A DNA stretch of 39,281 nt. Source: DATDCV01 sp036524155 (lineage in GTDB: Bacteria; Verrucomicrobiota; Verrucomicrobiia; Limisphaerales; UBA8199). Position numbers and translations under genes: made by a program. The notes beneath the pieces are model-generated. The model did no database searches. It saw only the letters and a program-made list of their open reading frames with translations, and was not told the DNA's origin. Shown piece by piece: positions 9,306-16,778 of this stretch. Position 1 is the first letter of the stretch; each line of letters begins with the position of its first letter. The stretch covers positions 1 to 39,281 of the forward strand of contig DATDCV010000154.1 of assembly GCA_036524155.1 (NCBI GenBank), written 5' to 3'.

Positions 9306-11957
9306 GTGAAAATACTTTGTTCTGACCGCGCCAGGAGGCCTTCCGCCTGGCTGCTCGTGCCAGTCTTGCTTGCGCTGTGGATGGGCACGCGTTCCTTGTG
9401 CGCGTCGACGCTTCTGTCGTCGAATCAACTGGTGTTCGTGAACGTAGACCACGCGCCGATGGGGGTTTGCTCGACCATGGCGTACGGCTACGACGGCGAA
9501 CCATGCGGTGTAGGAACCTCCTCCGGCGTTTACCCGTACTGGGACACTTGGAACGGCGGCGTGGTCATCGCACTGTCCGGCAATTCCGGATTGCAGTTAC
9601 TGCCCTTTGCCACGAACACTTTTGAGGGTACAACCTTTTTCCCAGATGCCAGTATCCAACGGCAGCTCACCCCGTGCACAGACGAATACGCGATCGCCGG
9701 CGCCGGTCTGGCCTTCACGCATTACAGTCCCGCGTGGTTGATGACCAACCTCGATACAGCGACGGTGCGCGAGAAGAAGCGATTCTTCCTGCCGGCAACC
9801 TGGCTGGTTTTCACGGTTACCAATACCAACAGCACACCGGAAGATTTTTACTTCGGCCTCCCGGTCGCCGTGACGCAAAGAACCTTCGCCAACGGGGCGT
9901 ATGAAGGTTTCGCCCTGGGCGAGGCCGCGCTGGCCGTGCAAAGCGGGAGCTGCGAGCTGTTGAGCGGCACTCGTCTTGGCTCGGTGTTTAAGGGCCTGAC
10001 CCAGGGGTTCGCTTTTCACCTTAGCGTTCCGGCGCGCCAAACCCGGACACTAATGGTGGTGGTCGCCTACTACCGCAGCGCGATAGTGGATTCCCGGACG
10101 AGGGCTGCTTATTATTACACCTCCCTGTATCCCTCGATCGACAGTGTGATCGACTCGGCTTTCGCCGGCTTCGGCGACGCCCAGGTGCGGTGCCGGCAAC
10201 TGGCGACGGCCATGGACCACGCCGGGCTGAATCCTTTTCGGCAGTTTCTTGCCAGCCACGCTCTTCACAACTACATGGCCGACACGGCCTGTCTGATCGA
10301 TCCCCAGGGAGGCGTGCATTGGTGGGAAATGGAAGGTTGGTTCAACTACATCAATACCTTCGACCTGACGGTGGATCATGCCTTTTACGATTCCTACATG
10401 CACCCCTGGGCGCTGCGGAATGTGCTGGATACTTTTTCGGGCGCCCTCCCCGGCACCGGTTGCAGCTTCGACACCCCGCTCTACAGTCCGTCCGGGACGC
10501 GAGTCTCGAGTCACGGTTTTTCCTTTTATCACGACATGGGCGCGTGGCCGACTTCCGGAACGGGTCCGGCGTACGGCGCCGTCATGGGAGCTGAGGAACT
10601 CCAGTCCTGGGTGCTATGCGCCGGGCTGTATTGGAGCCATACGGCGGATCATGCGTGGCTCACGAACAACGCGGCCGTGCTGCAGACCTGCCTCAACTCG
10701 ATGCTGTTGCGGGACAATACCAACTCCGCCGCCCGGGATGGCATCACCAAAAATGTCAACGCGGGGGAGATCACGACCTACGACAACCTGGATGGATCGC
10801 TGCGGAGATCGGCATTCAGCGGAAGGCTGGCGGTGAGAAACTGGGCCTGTTACCTGGCCTTGAGCGCGATGTTCGGCCAAATCGGGGATCCCGCCGACGC
10901 GGCGACCTGTGAGAATATGGCGGCGCTCACGGCGCAAACCATCCTCGATCGCTGGAACAGCTATCGTGGAACGTTAGGTTACATCCCCGCGCTTTTGGAT
11001 GGCAGCGACACGGCCGCGACCATCCCGATGGTCGAGGGTTTGGCGTATCCGGCGGCGATGGGGCTGACCAATGCTATTGACCGGGCCAACGGGCCTTACG
11101 CCTCGATGCTGCAGGCTCTTTCAAATCATGTCGTGGCAGTGCTGGTTCCAGGCAGATGTCTGGGGGTTCCCTCCGGAGGCTGGTTGATGACCAGCGCCAA
11201 CTTAATAACCTGGCAGAGCAAGATCTTTATTTGCCAATACGCGGCCGAAGCCGTTCTGGGCATCACTAACGACAGTGTGAATGGCACGGTGGATCAGGTC
11301 CATGCCAGCATTCAGATCAAGGCGGGGCCGTTCCAAGGGTGGGTGGACGCGACCGATGGGACTGGGGAGCATCGCTTCGCGGGCGGCGTGCATTATCCAC
11401 GCGCCGTCACGAGCGCCCTCTGGTGGTTGAACGCCACAAATAATCCCTCCTATCCCGGGGCCACTTCCGCACCCGCCGCGCCAACCGTCTTCCGGGGGCT
11501 GGCCGGCGACCACCAGGTTCTGCTTTTGTGGCAGGGAGTCCCCTTCGCGGCAGGCTACAACCTGAAGCGAGCGACCGTTAGTAGCGGGCCATACGTGCCG
11601 GTCACAAACGGCGTCGCGGGTGCCAGTTTTCTTGATCGAGGCCTCAGCAACGGCACCACGTATTACTACGTCCTGACCGCCACCAATCAAATCGGTGAGA
11701 GCGCGCCATCTCCCGAGATCAGCGCTACTCCGGTGCCTTCCGCCGGCTCGAATATTTCCGCCTCGCTCATCGCCTCGCAAATCACCGTCTCCTGGCCCCC
11801 GGCCTATGTCGGCTGGATCCTTCAGACCAACAACCTCGGCCTGGCTAACCCGGCCGCCTGGGGCGACGTCCCAGACTCGCTCACCCGCTCACAAATGACC
11901 TTCCCGACTAGTAGCGCCAACACTCCAGCCGAATTTTTCCGGCTCCGTCATCCTTAG
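9306..11957 (+). CDS. GH52 beta-xylosidase, secreted, with FN3 and C-terminal module
   Basis: This is 883 aa from a GTG start that begins a signal peptide (cleavage near SLCAS). Residues about 35-710 match glycoside hydrolase family 52, known as retaining beta-xylosidases. Aligned from memory with the Geobacillus enzyme, conserved blocks are 'NTFDLTVDHAFYDS', 'HPWALRNVLD', 'GFSFYHDMGAW', 'SWVLCAGLYW' and 'GEITTYDNLDGSL'. E343 (in 'WWEMEGW') lines up with the nucleophile Glu335, and D493 (in 'TTYDNLD') with the acid/base Asp495. After the catalytic part come an FN3 domain (about 725-812) and the C-terminal module ending 'AEFFRLRHP'. Known GH52 enzymes, as I recall them, are about 700 aa and intracellular, so the export signal and extra domains are unusual. 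It probably releases xylose from xylo-oligosaccharides in the periplasm or outside. Confidence 0.9.
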   Translation: MKILCSDRARRPSAWLLVPVLLALWMGTRSLCASTLLSSNQLVFVNVDHAPMGVCSTMAYGYDGEPCGVGTSSGVYPYWDTWNGGVVIALSGNSGLQLLPFATNTFEGTTFFPDASIQRQLTPCTDEYAIAGAGLAFTHYSPAWLMTNLDTATVREKKRFFLPATWLVFTVTNTNSTPEDFYFGLPVAVTQRTFANGAYEGFALGEAALAVQSGSCELLSGTRLGSVFKGLTQGFAFHLSVPARQTRTLMVVVAYYRSAIVDSRTRAAYYYTSLYPSIDSVIDSAFAGFGDAQVRCRQLATAMDHAGLNPFRQFLASHALHNYMADTACLIDPQGGVHWWEMEGWFNYINTFDLTVDHAFYDSYMHPWALRNVLDTFSGALPGTGCSFDTPLYSPSGTRVSSHGFSFYHDMGAWPTSGTGPAYGAVMGAEELQSWVLCAGLYWSHTADHAWLTNNAAVLQTCLNSMLLRDNTNSAARDGITKNVNAGEITTYDNLDGSLRRSAFSGRLAVRNWACYLALSAMFGQIGDPADAATCENMAALTAQTILDRWNSYRGTLGYIPALLDGSDTAATIPMVEGLAYPAAMGLTNAIDRANGPYASMLQALSNHVVAVLVPGRCLGVPSGGWLMTSANLITWQSKIFICQYAAEAVLGITNDSVNGTVDQVHASIQIKAGPFQGWVDATDGTGEHRFAGGVHYPRAVTSALWWLNATNNPSYPGATSAPAAPTVFRGLAGDHQVLLLWQGVPFAAGYNLKRATVSSGPYVPVTNGVAGASFLDRGLSNGTTYYYVLTATNQIGESAPSPEISATPVPSAGSNISASLIASQITVSWPPAYVGWILQTNNLGLANPAAWGDVPDSLTRSQMTFPTSSANTPAEFFRLRHP

Positions 11958-12051
11958 CCGCCCTGCCGATCAGGACGCCCTTCCCATGAGCGGGAGGGTC
12001 CGCCTGTCGCGGCACACGGATCCCGAGACGATCGCGTTGATGGGTGTTGCT

Positions 12052-12067
12052 GCGGACTGAAGTCCGC
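12052..12067. repeat. Perfect GCGGACT / AGTCCGC palindrome
   Basis: A 7-bp perfect dyad with a 2-nt centre, in the gap between the GH52 gene and the next gene. It resembles short extragenic palindromes spread in many bacterial genomes; no second copy of the same sequence was noticed here. Confidence 0.5.
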
Positions 12068-12163
12068 GCGCCGGCAGGGACGCATTCAGCAGGGTCGCGT
12101 TTTCACCAGTGGCAAACCGCGAAAAGGTGGTGTATGTATCCGTGGCATTATTACGATATTTAT

Positions 12164-12874
12164 ATGAAGAAAGTAGCTCTTCTTTTGGTTGGTGCGACGG
12201 CTTTGCTGCACAGCTCCGCCCAGGCGGGCGGCCAGCCGCGTGGTTCGGTGCTGGAACTGCACTCCTGCGAACTGTACGCGGGCGGCTGCATTGTTTCGAG
12301 CGAAGCGACCCAGGGAGGGCGCTACATGCTGCGCGTTTGGACGTTTCGCGACGGGGAGGTTGCCGGTACCCCGCTCGCCGGGTTGCACCTCGCCCTGCTG
12401 CAGGCGTCGCCGGACAATCTCGCCGCGGCTGATTCCAGTCCGGGCCGAGGTGTGCTGTACCTGCCGAAAACTGCAACTGCCGCGCAGCAAGCTGCGCTCG
12501 TGGAGTGGGCGAAGTCGGCTGGAATGGGCGATGGGAACGCTCACCTGCAAGCGCGCGTCGTTCCCCTCGAACTGACAAGGGCCGAGGACGGCTACCGATT
12601 TTCCGCGGGGGATTACATCTCGGTCAAAACGGCTTCGTTGGAATCATGCCCGACAGGTTCCTGCGGTGAGGCGCTTTGGTACACTCCGCGAACACGGGGC
12701 ACCATCTTCACCGTCGCGGTGAACCAGTCTTCAAGAGTTTCGGAACCGCTGCTAAGGCTGAAATGGGAGGACGGTGGGAAGAAGAGCGTCTTTCTGGCCA
12801 GGTTCGGCGAGGACGTCTCAGCGAAGAACCTGTACGTGTCTGCGGTGGAACTGTGCTGGGTCGGGCGCTTTTAG
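12164..12874 (+). CDS. Secreted protein, possibly DUF1326-related
   Basis: This is 236 aa from the ATG at 12164, which starts a signal peptide (MKKVALLLVGATALLHSSAQA). The frame extends up to 12044 but the extra 40 residues are not signal-like. After the signal come 'LELHSCELYAGGC' and later 'GVLYLPKTATAAQQAALVEW'. The latter resembles the 'VxxDERATPEQREAL' segment of DUF1326 proteins, so a distant relation is possible but not certain. Four further Cys ('LESCPTGSCGE' and 'VELCWVG') could form disulfides or bind a metal. Function is unknown. It lies between the GH52 and DUF1080 genes on the same strand, with gaps of about 200 bp on each side, so co-regulation is plausible but unproven. Confidence 0.7.
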   Translation: MKKVALLLVGATALLHSSAQAGGQPRGSVLELHSCELYAGGCIVSSEATQGGRYMLRVWTFRDGEVAGTPLAGLHLALLQASPDNLAAADSSPGRGVLYLPKTATAAQQAALVEWAKSAGMGDGNAHLQARVVPLELTRAEDGYRFSAGDYISVKTASLESCPTGSCGEALWYTPRTRGTIFTVAVNQSSRVSEPLLRLKWEDGGKKSVFLARFGEDVSAKNLYVSAVELCWVGRF

Positions 12875-12917
12875 GCTTCAGGTTACATGGTCAGGTGGCG
12901 GGCTAGCGCGCAATAAC

Positions 12918-12945
12918 CGTGAAGCGTGATGCGTGAAACGTGAAG
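12918..12945. repeat. Four-copy heptamer repeat
   Basis: Four contiguous 7-bp units: CGTGAAG, CGTGATG, CGTGAAA, CGTGAAG. It is intergenic, 113 bp before the DUF1080 start. It could be a slippage product or a direct-repeat binding site. Confidence 0.6.
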
Positions 12946-13057
12946 CCTGGAGTTTGAAACCAAAGCGTGGACATTGGTCGGCCTCTCGCCACTTTTCCTA
13001 ATTTCCTGGCGTTTGGCGCAGCTTTGGGTAAGCCTAAGCCGTACTTGACAACCGATT

Positions 13058-13678
13058 ATGAAGAAACTCATTGCCCTGCTCACGGTCGCCACTCTCAGCG
13101 TTGGCTCCCTGGTCTATGCCGCCGACGAAGAAGGATTCGTGCCGCTCTTCAACGGCAAGGATCTCACGGGTTGGCGGTTGCGGAACCCTAATGGCCATAA
13201 CTCCTGGAGCGTGCTGCCCGGGGGCGTGCTGAAGAACACGGTCGCAAAAAACGTCCACGGCACCGACCTCGTGACGGAAAAGAAATTCTGGAACTTCACC
13301 GTGAGGTTCGATTACATGACGCCCGAGCATTCAAACAGCGGCTTTTATCTGCGGGGCAGGCACGAGATTCAGATTCTGGGAGATTACAGCCCGGACGGGA
13401 AACTGAGCCTGGGCGGGAACGGCGCCATCTACAATTTCAAAGCCCCGGATAAATTTGTGACCAAGCCCGCCGGCGAATGGCAGACCGTTGAAGCAACCAT
13501 GATCGGCGACCGCATCACCGTGACCATGAACGGCGTGAAGATCCACGATAACGTGAAGTGCGATCGGGCGACCGGCAGCGAAATCGACAACAAAGTGAAC
13601 GAGCCCGGACCAATCTTTCTCCAAGGGGATCATGGAACGGTCAGTTTCCGGAACATCCGGATAAAAGAACTGCCGTGA
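13058..13678 (+). CDS. DUF1080 (3-keto-disaccharide hydrolase-type) secreted protein
   Basis: This is 206 aa. A signal peptide (MKKLIALLTVATLSVGSLVYA) is followed by one concanavalin-like DUF1080 domain. Its hallmarks are 'FVPLFNGKDLTGWR' near the start, 'HSNSGFYLRGRHEIQI' in the middle, 'EWQTVEATMIGDRITVTMNG' and the end 'GPIFLQGDHGTVSFRNIRI'. Pfam names this domain 3-keto-disaccharide hydrolase, from work in Bacteroides on 3-keto-glucosides; most members are biochemically untested and are abundant in Planctomycetes and Verrucomicrobia. The protein is the normal size for a single domain and is probably periplasmic. Its position near the GH52 gene fits a role in sugar breakdown. The upstream gap holds a heptamer repeat. 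Confidence 0.9.
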   Translation: MKKLIALLTVATLSVGSLVYAADEEGFVPLFNGKDLTGWRLRNPNGHNSWSVLPGGVLKNTVAKNVHGTDLVTEKKFWNFTVRFDYMTPEHSNSGFYLRGRHEIQILGDYSPDGKLSLGGNGAIYNFKAPDKFVTKPAGEWQTVEATMIGDRITVTMNGVKIHDNVKCDRATGSEIDNKVNEPGPIFLQGDHGTVSFRNIRIKELP

Positions 13679-13830
13679 GGCGCGGGGCATAAAACACGAA
13701 CCGCTCGACTGAAGATTGGCGTGCCCGACGGCATGAGGTCCCTTGCCCCGGCCGGCGTCTAGCCTCAACGTGGGCGTTGCGAGTGTCCTTCTCGAGCGTG
13801 CGCCAACTTACTCTCAGCCGGGCTGCCGGC

Positions 13831-15597
13831 CTATTTTAGCGAGGGTTCGGGCTCCTCAGCTTCCTTCTTGACCGCGGGTGGAGGTTCTTGCGGAGCGGCG
13901 CAGGACTCACAAATCTCGAGCGGGTGTTCATCTTCGTGCCAGTGCTTGGAAACCTTGCCGTTCCAAACTGCCCAATTCAGCGGATAAATGTCGGGGTCGA
14001 AGATGACGTGGTAGAAGTGCCAAACTATGATCGCGAGACAGGCCAGGATAGCTTCGTAGTAATGGATCGTCAGTGAAACGTCCACCGCCCAGCGGGGAAG
14101 GAAGCGCGTGACATCCATTTTGAACCAGATCATTAGGCCCGTGACACCCATGATGATGGTGCCCCAGACCACGGCCCAGTACTCCATTTTCTCCGCGTAA
14201 CCGAAGCGGCCGATGCGGGCCTTCTCGGTGCCCACGCCGGCCAAATAACGCGCATTTTCGGCCAGGTCCCGGGCGTCTTTGGGCTTTGGCAACAGATCGT
14301 TTACCAGCTTTCGGCCTTCTTTACGGAAAAGAATGTAATACAAGTGGTAAACGCCCACCAGGAGCAGCACGACGCCCGCGATGCGGTGGCTCCAGCGGCG
14401 CAAGAATTCGTTCGAGCCGAGAACTTTCGCGATCCACGACTCAGGAAACTTCAAGGCAAACCCTGTGACGGCAAGAACGATGAAACTGACGGCGAGGGTG
14501 AGATGCTGCAGGCGCTGGCTGAGGCCCATGCGCAACACCGTCAGGTCGGCGGCGCGGTAGCGCGCGAGGACCTTCTTGGCAAAAAGCAGCCCATTGTGGA
14601 GGAGCATGAAGCCGATCGTGCCGACAATCAGCACCAGGTATATGCGGCGCACCCAATAATTGATCTTGGTGCCGATACCGTCTTGAGCGCTCGCGGTGGC
14701 GGCATCGAGGTGAACCTTACTCTGGGCGAAGTTATCTGTCGCCCCGGGATGACACTTGCCGCAGGTCACCACCAGGTTGGTTTTGTAGATCGTCGAGGCG
14801 GGGTCGGTAGACGGCAGGATTTTGTGGACGCCGTGGCAACTCGCGCAGTTCGCCGCGAGGGTTGAACCATACTGCGCCGCCAACCCATGGTAGCTCTCGA
14901 AGAAGGTCTTCACCCGGTCCGGCGGCAGATTGTATTTTGTATTGAGACGTTCGGAGGCGTGGCAGTTGCTGCAGACATCAGCCGAGATTTGAAGCGAAGA
15001 ACTCGATTTGAGCGCCATGATTTTGTGCTCGGAATGGCAATCGGTGCACGTCGGCGCCTCGCGATGCCCGCGGGCGACGGCCTTGCCGTGCACGCTTTCC
15101 TCGACGTCTTTGGCGGCCTGGTCATGGCAGACACCGCACGTCTCGGCGAGCCGTGAAAAATGGAGAGGCGACTCGGGAGAGGTGGGCGGCACAATCGTGT
15201 GGCCATCGTGGCAGTCACTGCACGTGGCGGAGTCTTTGCGGCCGCTGGTCAACGCCAGCCCATGCACGCTGCCGCCGTAGCTTTCAGATTGTTTCTCGTG
15301 ACACCGGCCGCAATTCGGCGGTTGCGCAGCGACGTTGTCGTCCGGGTGCTTGGAGGTGATGTCGACGTGGCAACTGGCGCAAGTGTTGGTCTTGTGAACC
15401 GACGCCTGGAGCTTGGCCTCGTCCACGAACATCGAGATCCCCTTGCCGGCGGCGTTGGTCTTGAACAGCGTCTTGTCCGAATGGCATTCGAGGCAGGCAC
15501 TGTTCTTTATTTCATCGGCGGCGAAGCCGGCCCACGTACCCAGGGTGACGATGAGCAGGACGCCGGCTCGAAGGAGGACTCTTGTTCTGCAATCCAT
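13831..15597 (-). CDS. Nonahaem cytochrome c fused to membrane cytochrome b domain (CbcL-like architecture)
   Basis: This is 588 aa. A signal peptide (about 1-26) leads to a periplasmic part with nine CxxCH motifs (Cys at about 35, 73, 96, 126, 154, 184, 209, 251 and 279). A cytochrome b561/formate dehydrogenase gamma-like membrane domain follows (about 318-545), with five or so helices and His in 'FMLLHNGLLF', 'QRLQHLTLAV', 'WSHRIAGVV', 'VGVYHLYYI' and 'SLTIHYYEAI' as candidate b-haem ligands. The cytoplasmic tail is acidic. Geobacter CbcL has the same plan, a nine-haem c domain joined to a dihaem b domain, and oxidises menaquinol at low potential. A similar quinol-oxidising role is inferred from architecture only. 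The gene is the last of the minus-strand cytochrome group, separated from the next by 112 bp. Confidence 0.9.
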   Translation of the reverse strand: MDCRTRVLLRAGVLLIVTLGTWAGFAADEIKNSACLECHSDKTLFKTNAAGKGISMFVDEAKLQASVHKTNTCASCHVDITSKHPDDNVAAQPPNCGRCHEKQSESYGGSVHGLALTSGRKDSATCSDCHDGHTIVPPTSPESPLHFSRLAETCGVCHDQAAKDVEESVHGKAVARGHREAPTCTDCHSEHKIMALKSSSSLQISADVCSNCHASERLNTKYNLPPDRVKTFFESYHGLAAQYGSTLAANCASCHGVHKILPSTDPASTIYKTNLVVTCGKCHPGATDNFAQSKVHLDAATASAQDGIGTKINYWVRRIYLVLIVGTIGFMLLHNGLLFAKKVLARYRAADLTVLRMGLSQRLQHLTLAVSFIVLAVTGFALKFPESWIAKVLGSNEFLRRWSHRIAGVVLLLVGVYHLYYILFRKEGRKLVNDLLPKPKDARDLAENARYLAGVGTEKARIGRFGYAEKMEYWAVVWGTIIMGVTGLMIWFKMDVTRFLPRWAVDVSLTIHYYEAILACLAIIVWHFYHVIFDPDIYPLNWAVWNGKVSKHWHEDEHPLEICESCAAPQEPPPAVKKEAEEPEPSLK

Positions 15598-15709
15598 ACT
15601 AATAAGGATCGCAGCGCAACATAAACGATGCTTTACATGCGTTGGCGATTGTTTCGCATTTTTTGCGCGGGGGTTCGGCGTTTTGGGCGCGATAATGGCG
15701 AGCGAGGAA

Positions 15710-16423
15710 TCAGATGCTCACCTGGGCTTCCGGATCCAGGTCCACGGGCCCGGTATGGTCATCGAGGGCCAGCACGGAGCCGGGGCAGAGCCTTAAATAC
15801 GCTTTCGAACGTGAACAAACGCGGCCATTCGCATCGGTGAGGCTCAGAACGAGCGTATTCTTGCTGATTACAATTGCCTTCTGACCGTCGGAAGGGGCCG
15901 GATTCGAGTTTCTGGCAAACCAGTCTCCCTGAAGCACTTCCAAGGTCAGCTCGGTTGAATCCGCTAGAACGGTTTCTGCGGTTTGCCCGGGCAGAGGGAC
16001 AGACCCCGGCGCGGCCTGGCGCATCAGGGCAAGGCCGCGCTCGCGGCCCGGTCGCGCGCTCCCTGTAGCGGGCCGCGCCGAACTGCCCGCTGGTTGCGAG
16101 GCCTCCTGTCGAACGAGGGCCCAGACCGCAACATAGATCAGCCAGAAGATGCCGAAGCAAATCAACGACAACAAAACGATCTGGGTGGCAGGAAGCTCAG
16201 CCTTGGTAACGAGGAGGAAGGTGGAAATCACGCCGGGAAAAACTGCCGAGAGCGCAAGGGATTGCCACGCTCGAAGCCGCGCCGCGCCCAGCATCATGCC
16301 GGCCAGCGCGGCGCAGATGATTGTTCCCACGAAATTGAAGATCAGCGTTAGAAGGAGCACAAAGAAGATCACGAGAACCCAACCCGCGATGTAACCGCCA
16401 ATGACTTTCGGCCTGGCATTCAT
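15710..16423 (-). CDS. Membrane protein of unknown function inside the cytochrome cluster
   Basis: This is 237 aa. The first 110 residues contain four hydrophobic helices ('VIGGYIAGWVLVIFFVLLL', then 'GTIICAALAGMMLGAARL', 'LALSAVFPGVISTFLLV' and 'LLSLICFGIFWLIYVAVW'). A low-complexity Ala/Ser/Pro/Arg linker (about 112-140) and a soluble beta-rich tail (about 150-237) follow. There is no CxxCH motif or recognised domain. It lies between the 9-haem and 11-haem b/c cytochromes on the same strand, but with a 355-bp gap upstream, so it may have its own promoter. A role in assembly or regulation of the cytochromes would be a guess from position only. Confidence 0.7.
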   Translation of the reverse strand: MNARPKVIGGYIAGWVLVIFFVLLLTLIFNFVGTIICAALAGMMLGAARLRAWQSLALSAVFPGVISTFLLVTKAELPATQIVLLSLICFGIFWLIYVAVWALVRQEASQPAGSSARPATGSARPGRERGLALMRQAAPGSVPLPGQTAETVLADSTELTLEVLQGDWFARNSNPAPSDGQKAIVISKNTLVLSLTDANGRVCSRSKAYLRLCPGSVLALDDHTGPVDLDPEAQVSI

Positions 16424-16778
16424 AAGGCCCGGGGACCGTTATATAAAGGGTGCTATTGTGTGCATTATGGAATTCTAATGAGAGAAGTCAAGCGGAATGT
16501 AAGCCCTCGTGTACCCCCAGTCTTGGGTCGGAGCGCCGATTTCTAATCGGCTTAAGCGCGCCGACGGCCGCGGGTAAGCCGAGTGCAACTCGGCGCTCCG
16601 ACCCAAGACTGAGGCGATACGCCCTCGTCATTTTTGCGGGGGGCGGCCATTGCGGCGGAGGCTTGGCCTCCCGCAAGTGATCCATGACCGCGGAATGAGG
16701 GCGGAGGGGAAGGCCAGGGGCTAAAGGCTGAAGACGGAGGGCCCAGCCTTCGGCCTTGGCGGACGTGCGGGCCTTTCG
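16424..16778. other. Intergenic region, 355 bp, carrying a large inverted repeat
   Basis: Between the membrane-protein start and the stop of the 11-haem cytochrome. Apart from the REP-like inverted repeat described separately, it contains GC-rich sequence with no gene that I can support. Confidence 0.6.
16518..16611. repeat. REP-like bipartite inverted repeat with 22-bp perfect arms
   Basis: Arms at 16518-16539 and 16590-16611 are perfect reverse complements over 22 bp. Each arm continues into its own small hairpin: GCCGAT/ATCGGC around TTCTA (16536-16552) and GCCGAG/CTCGGC around TGCAA (16578-16594). Read outward, both halves share a GGTCGGAGCGCCGA start and TCGGCTTA end and differ only in the hairpin loop. 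This is the structure of two inverted REP-type palindromes (a BIME-like unit). It is intergenic. No transposase is present in the window. Confidence 0.8.
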
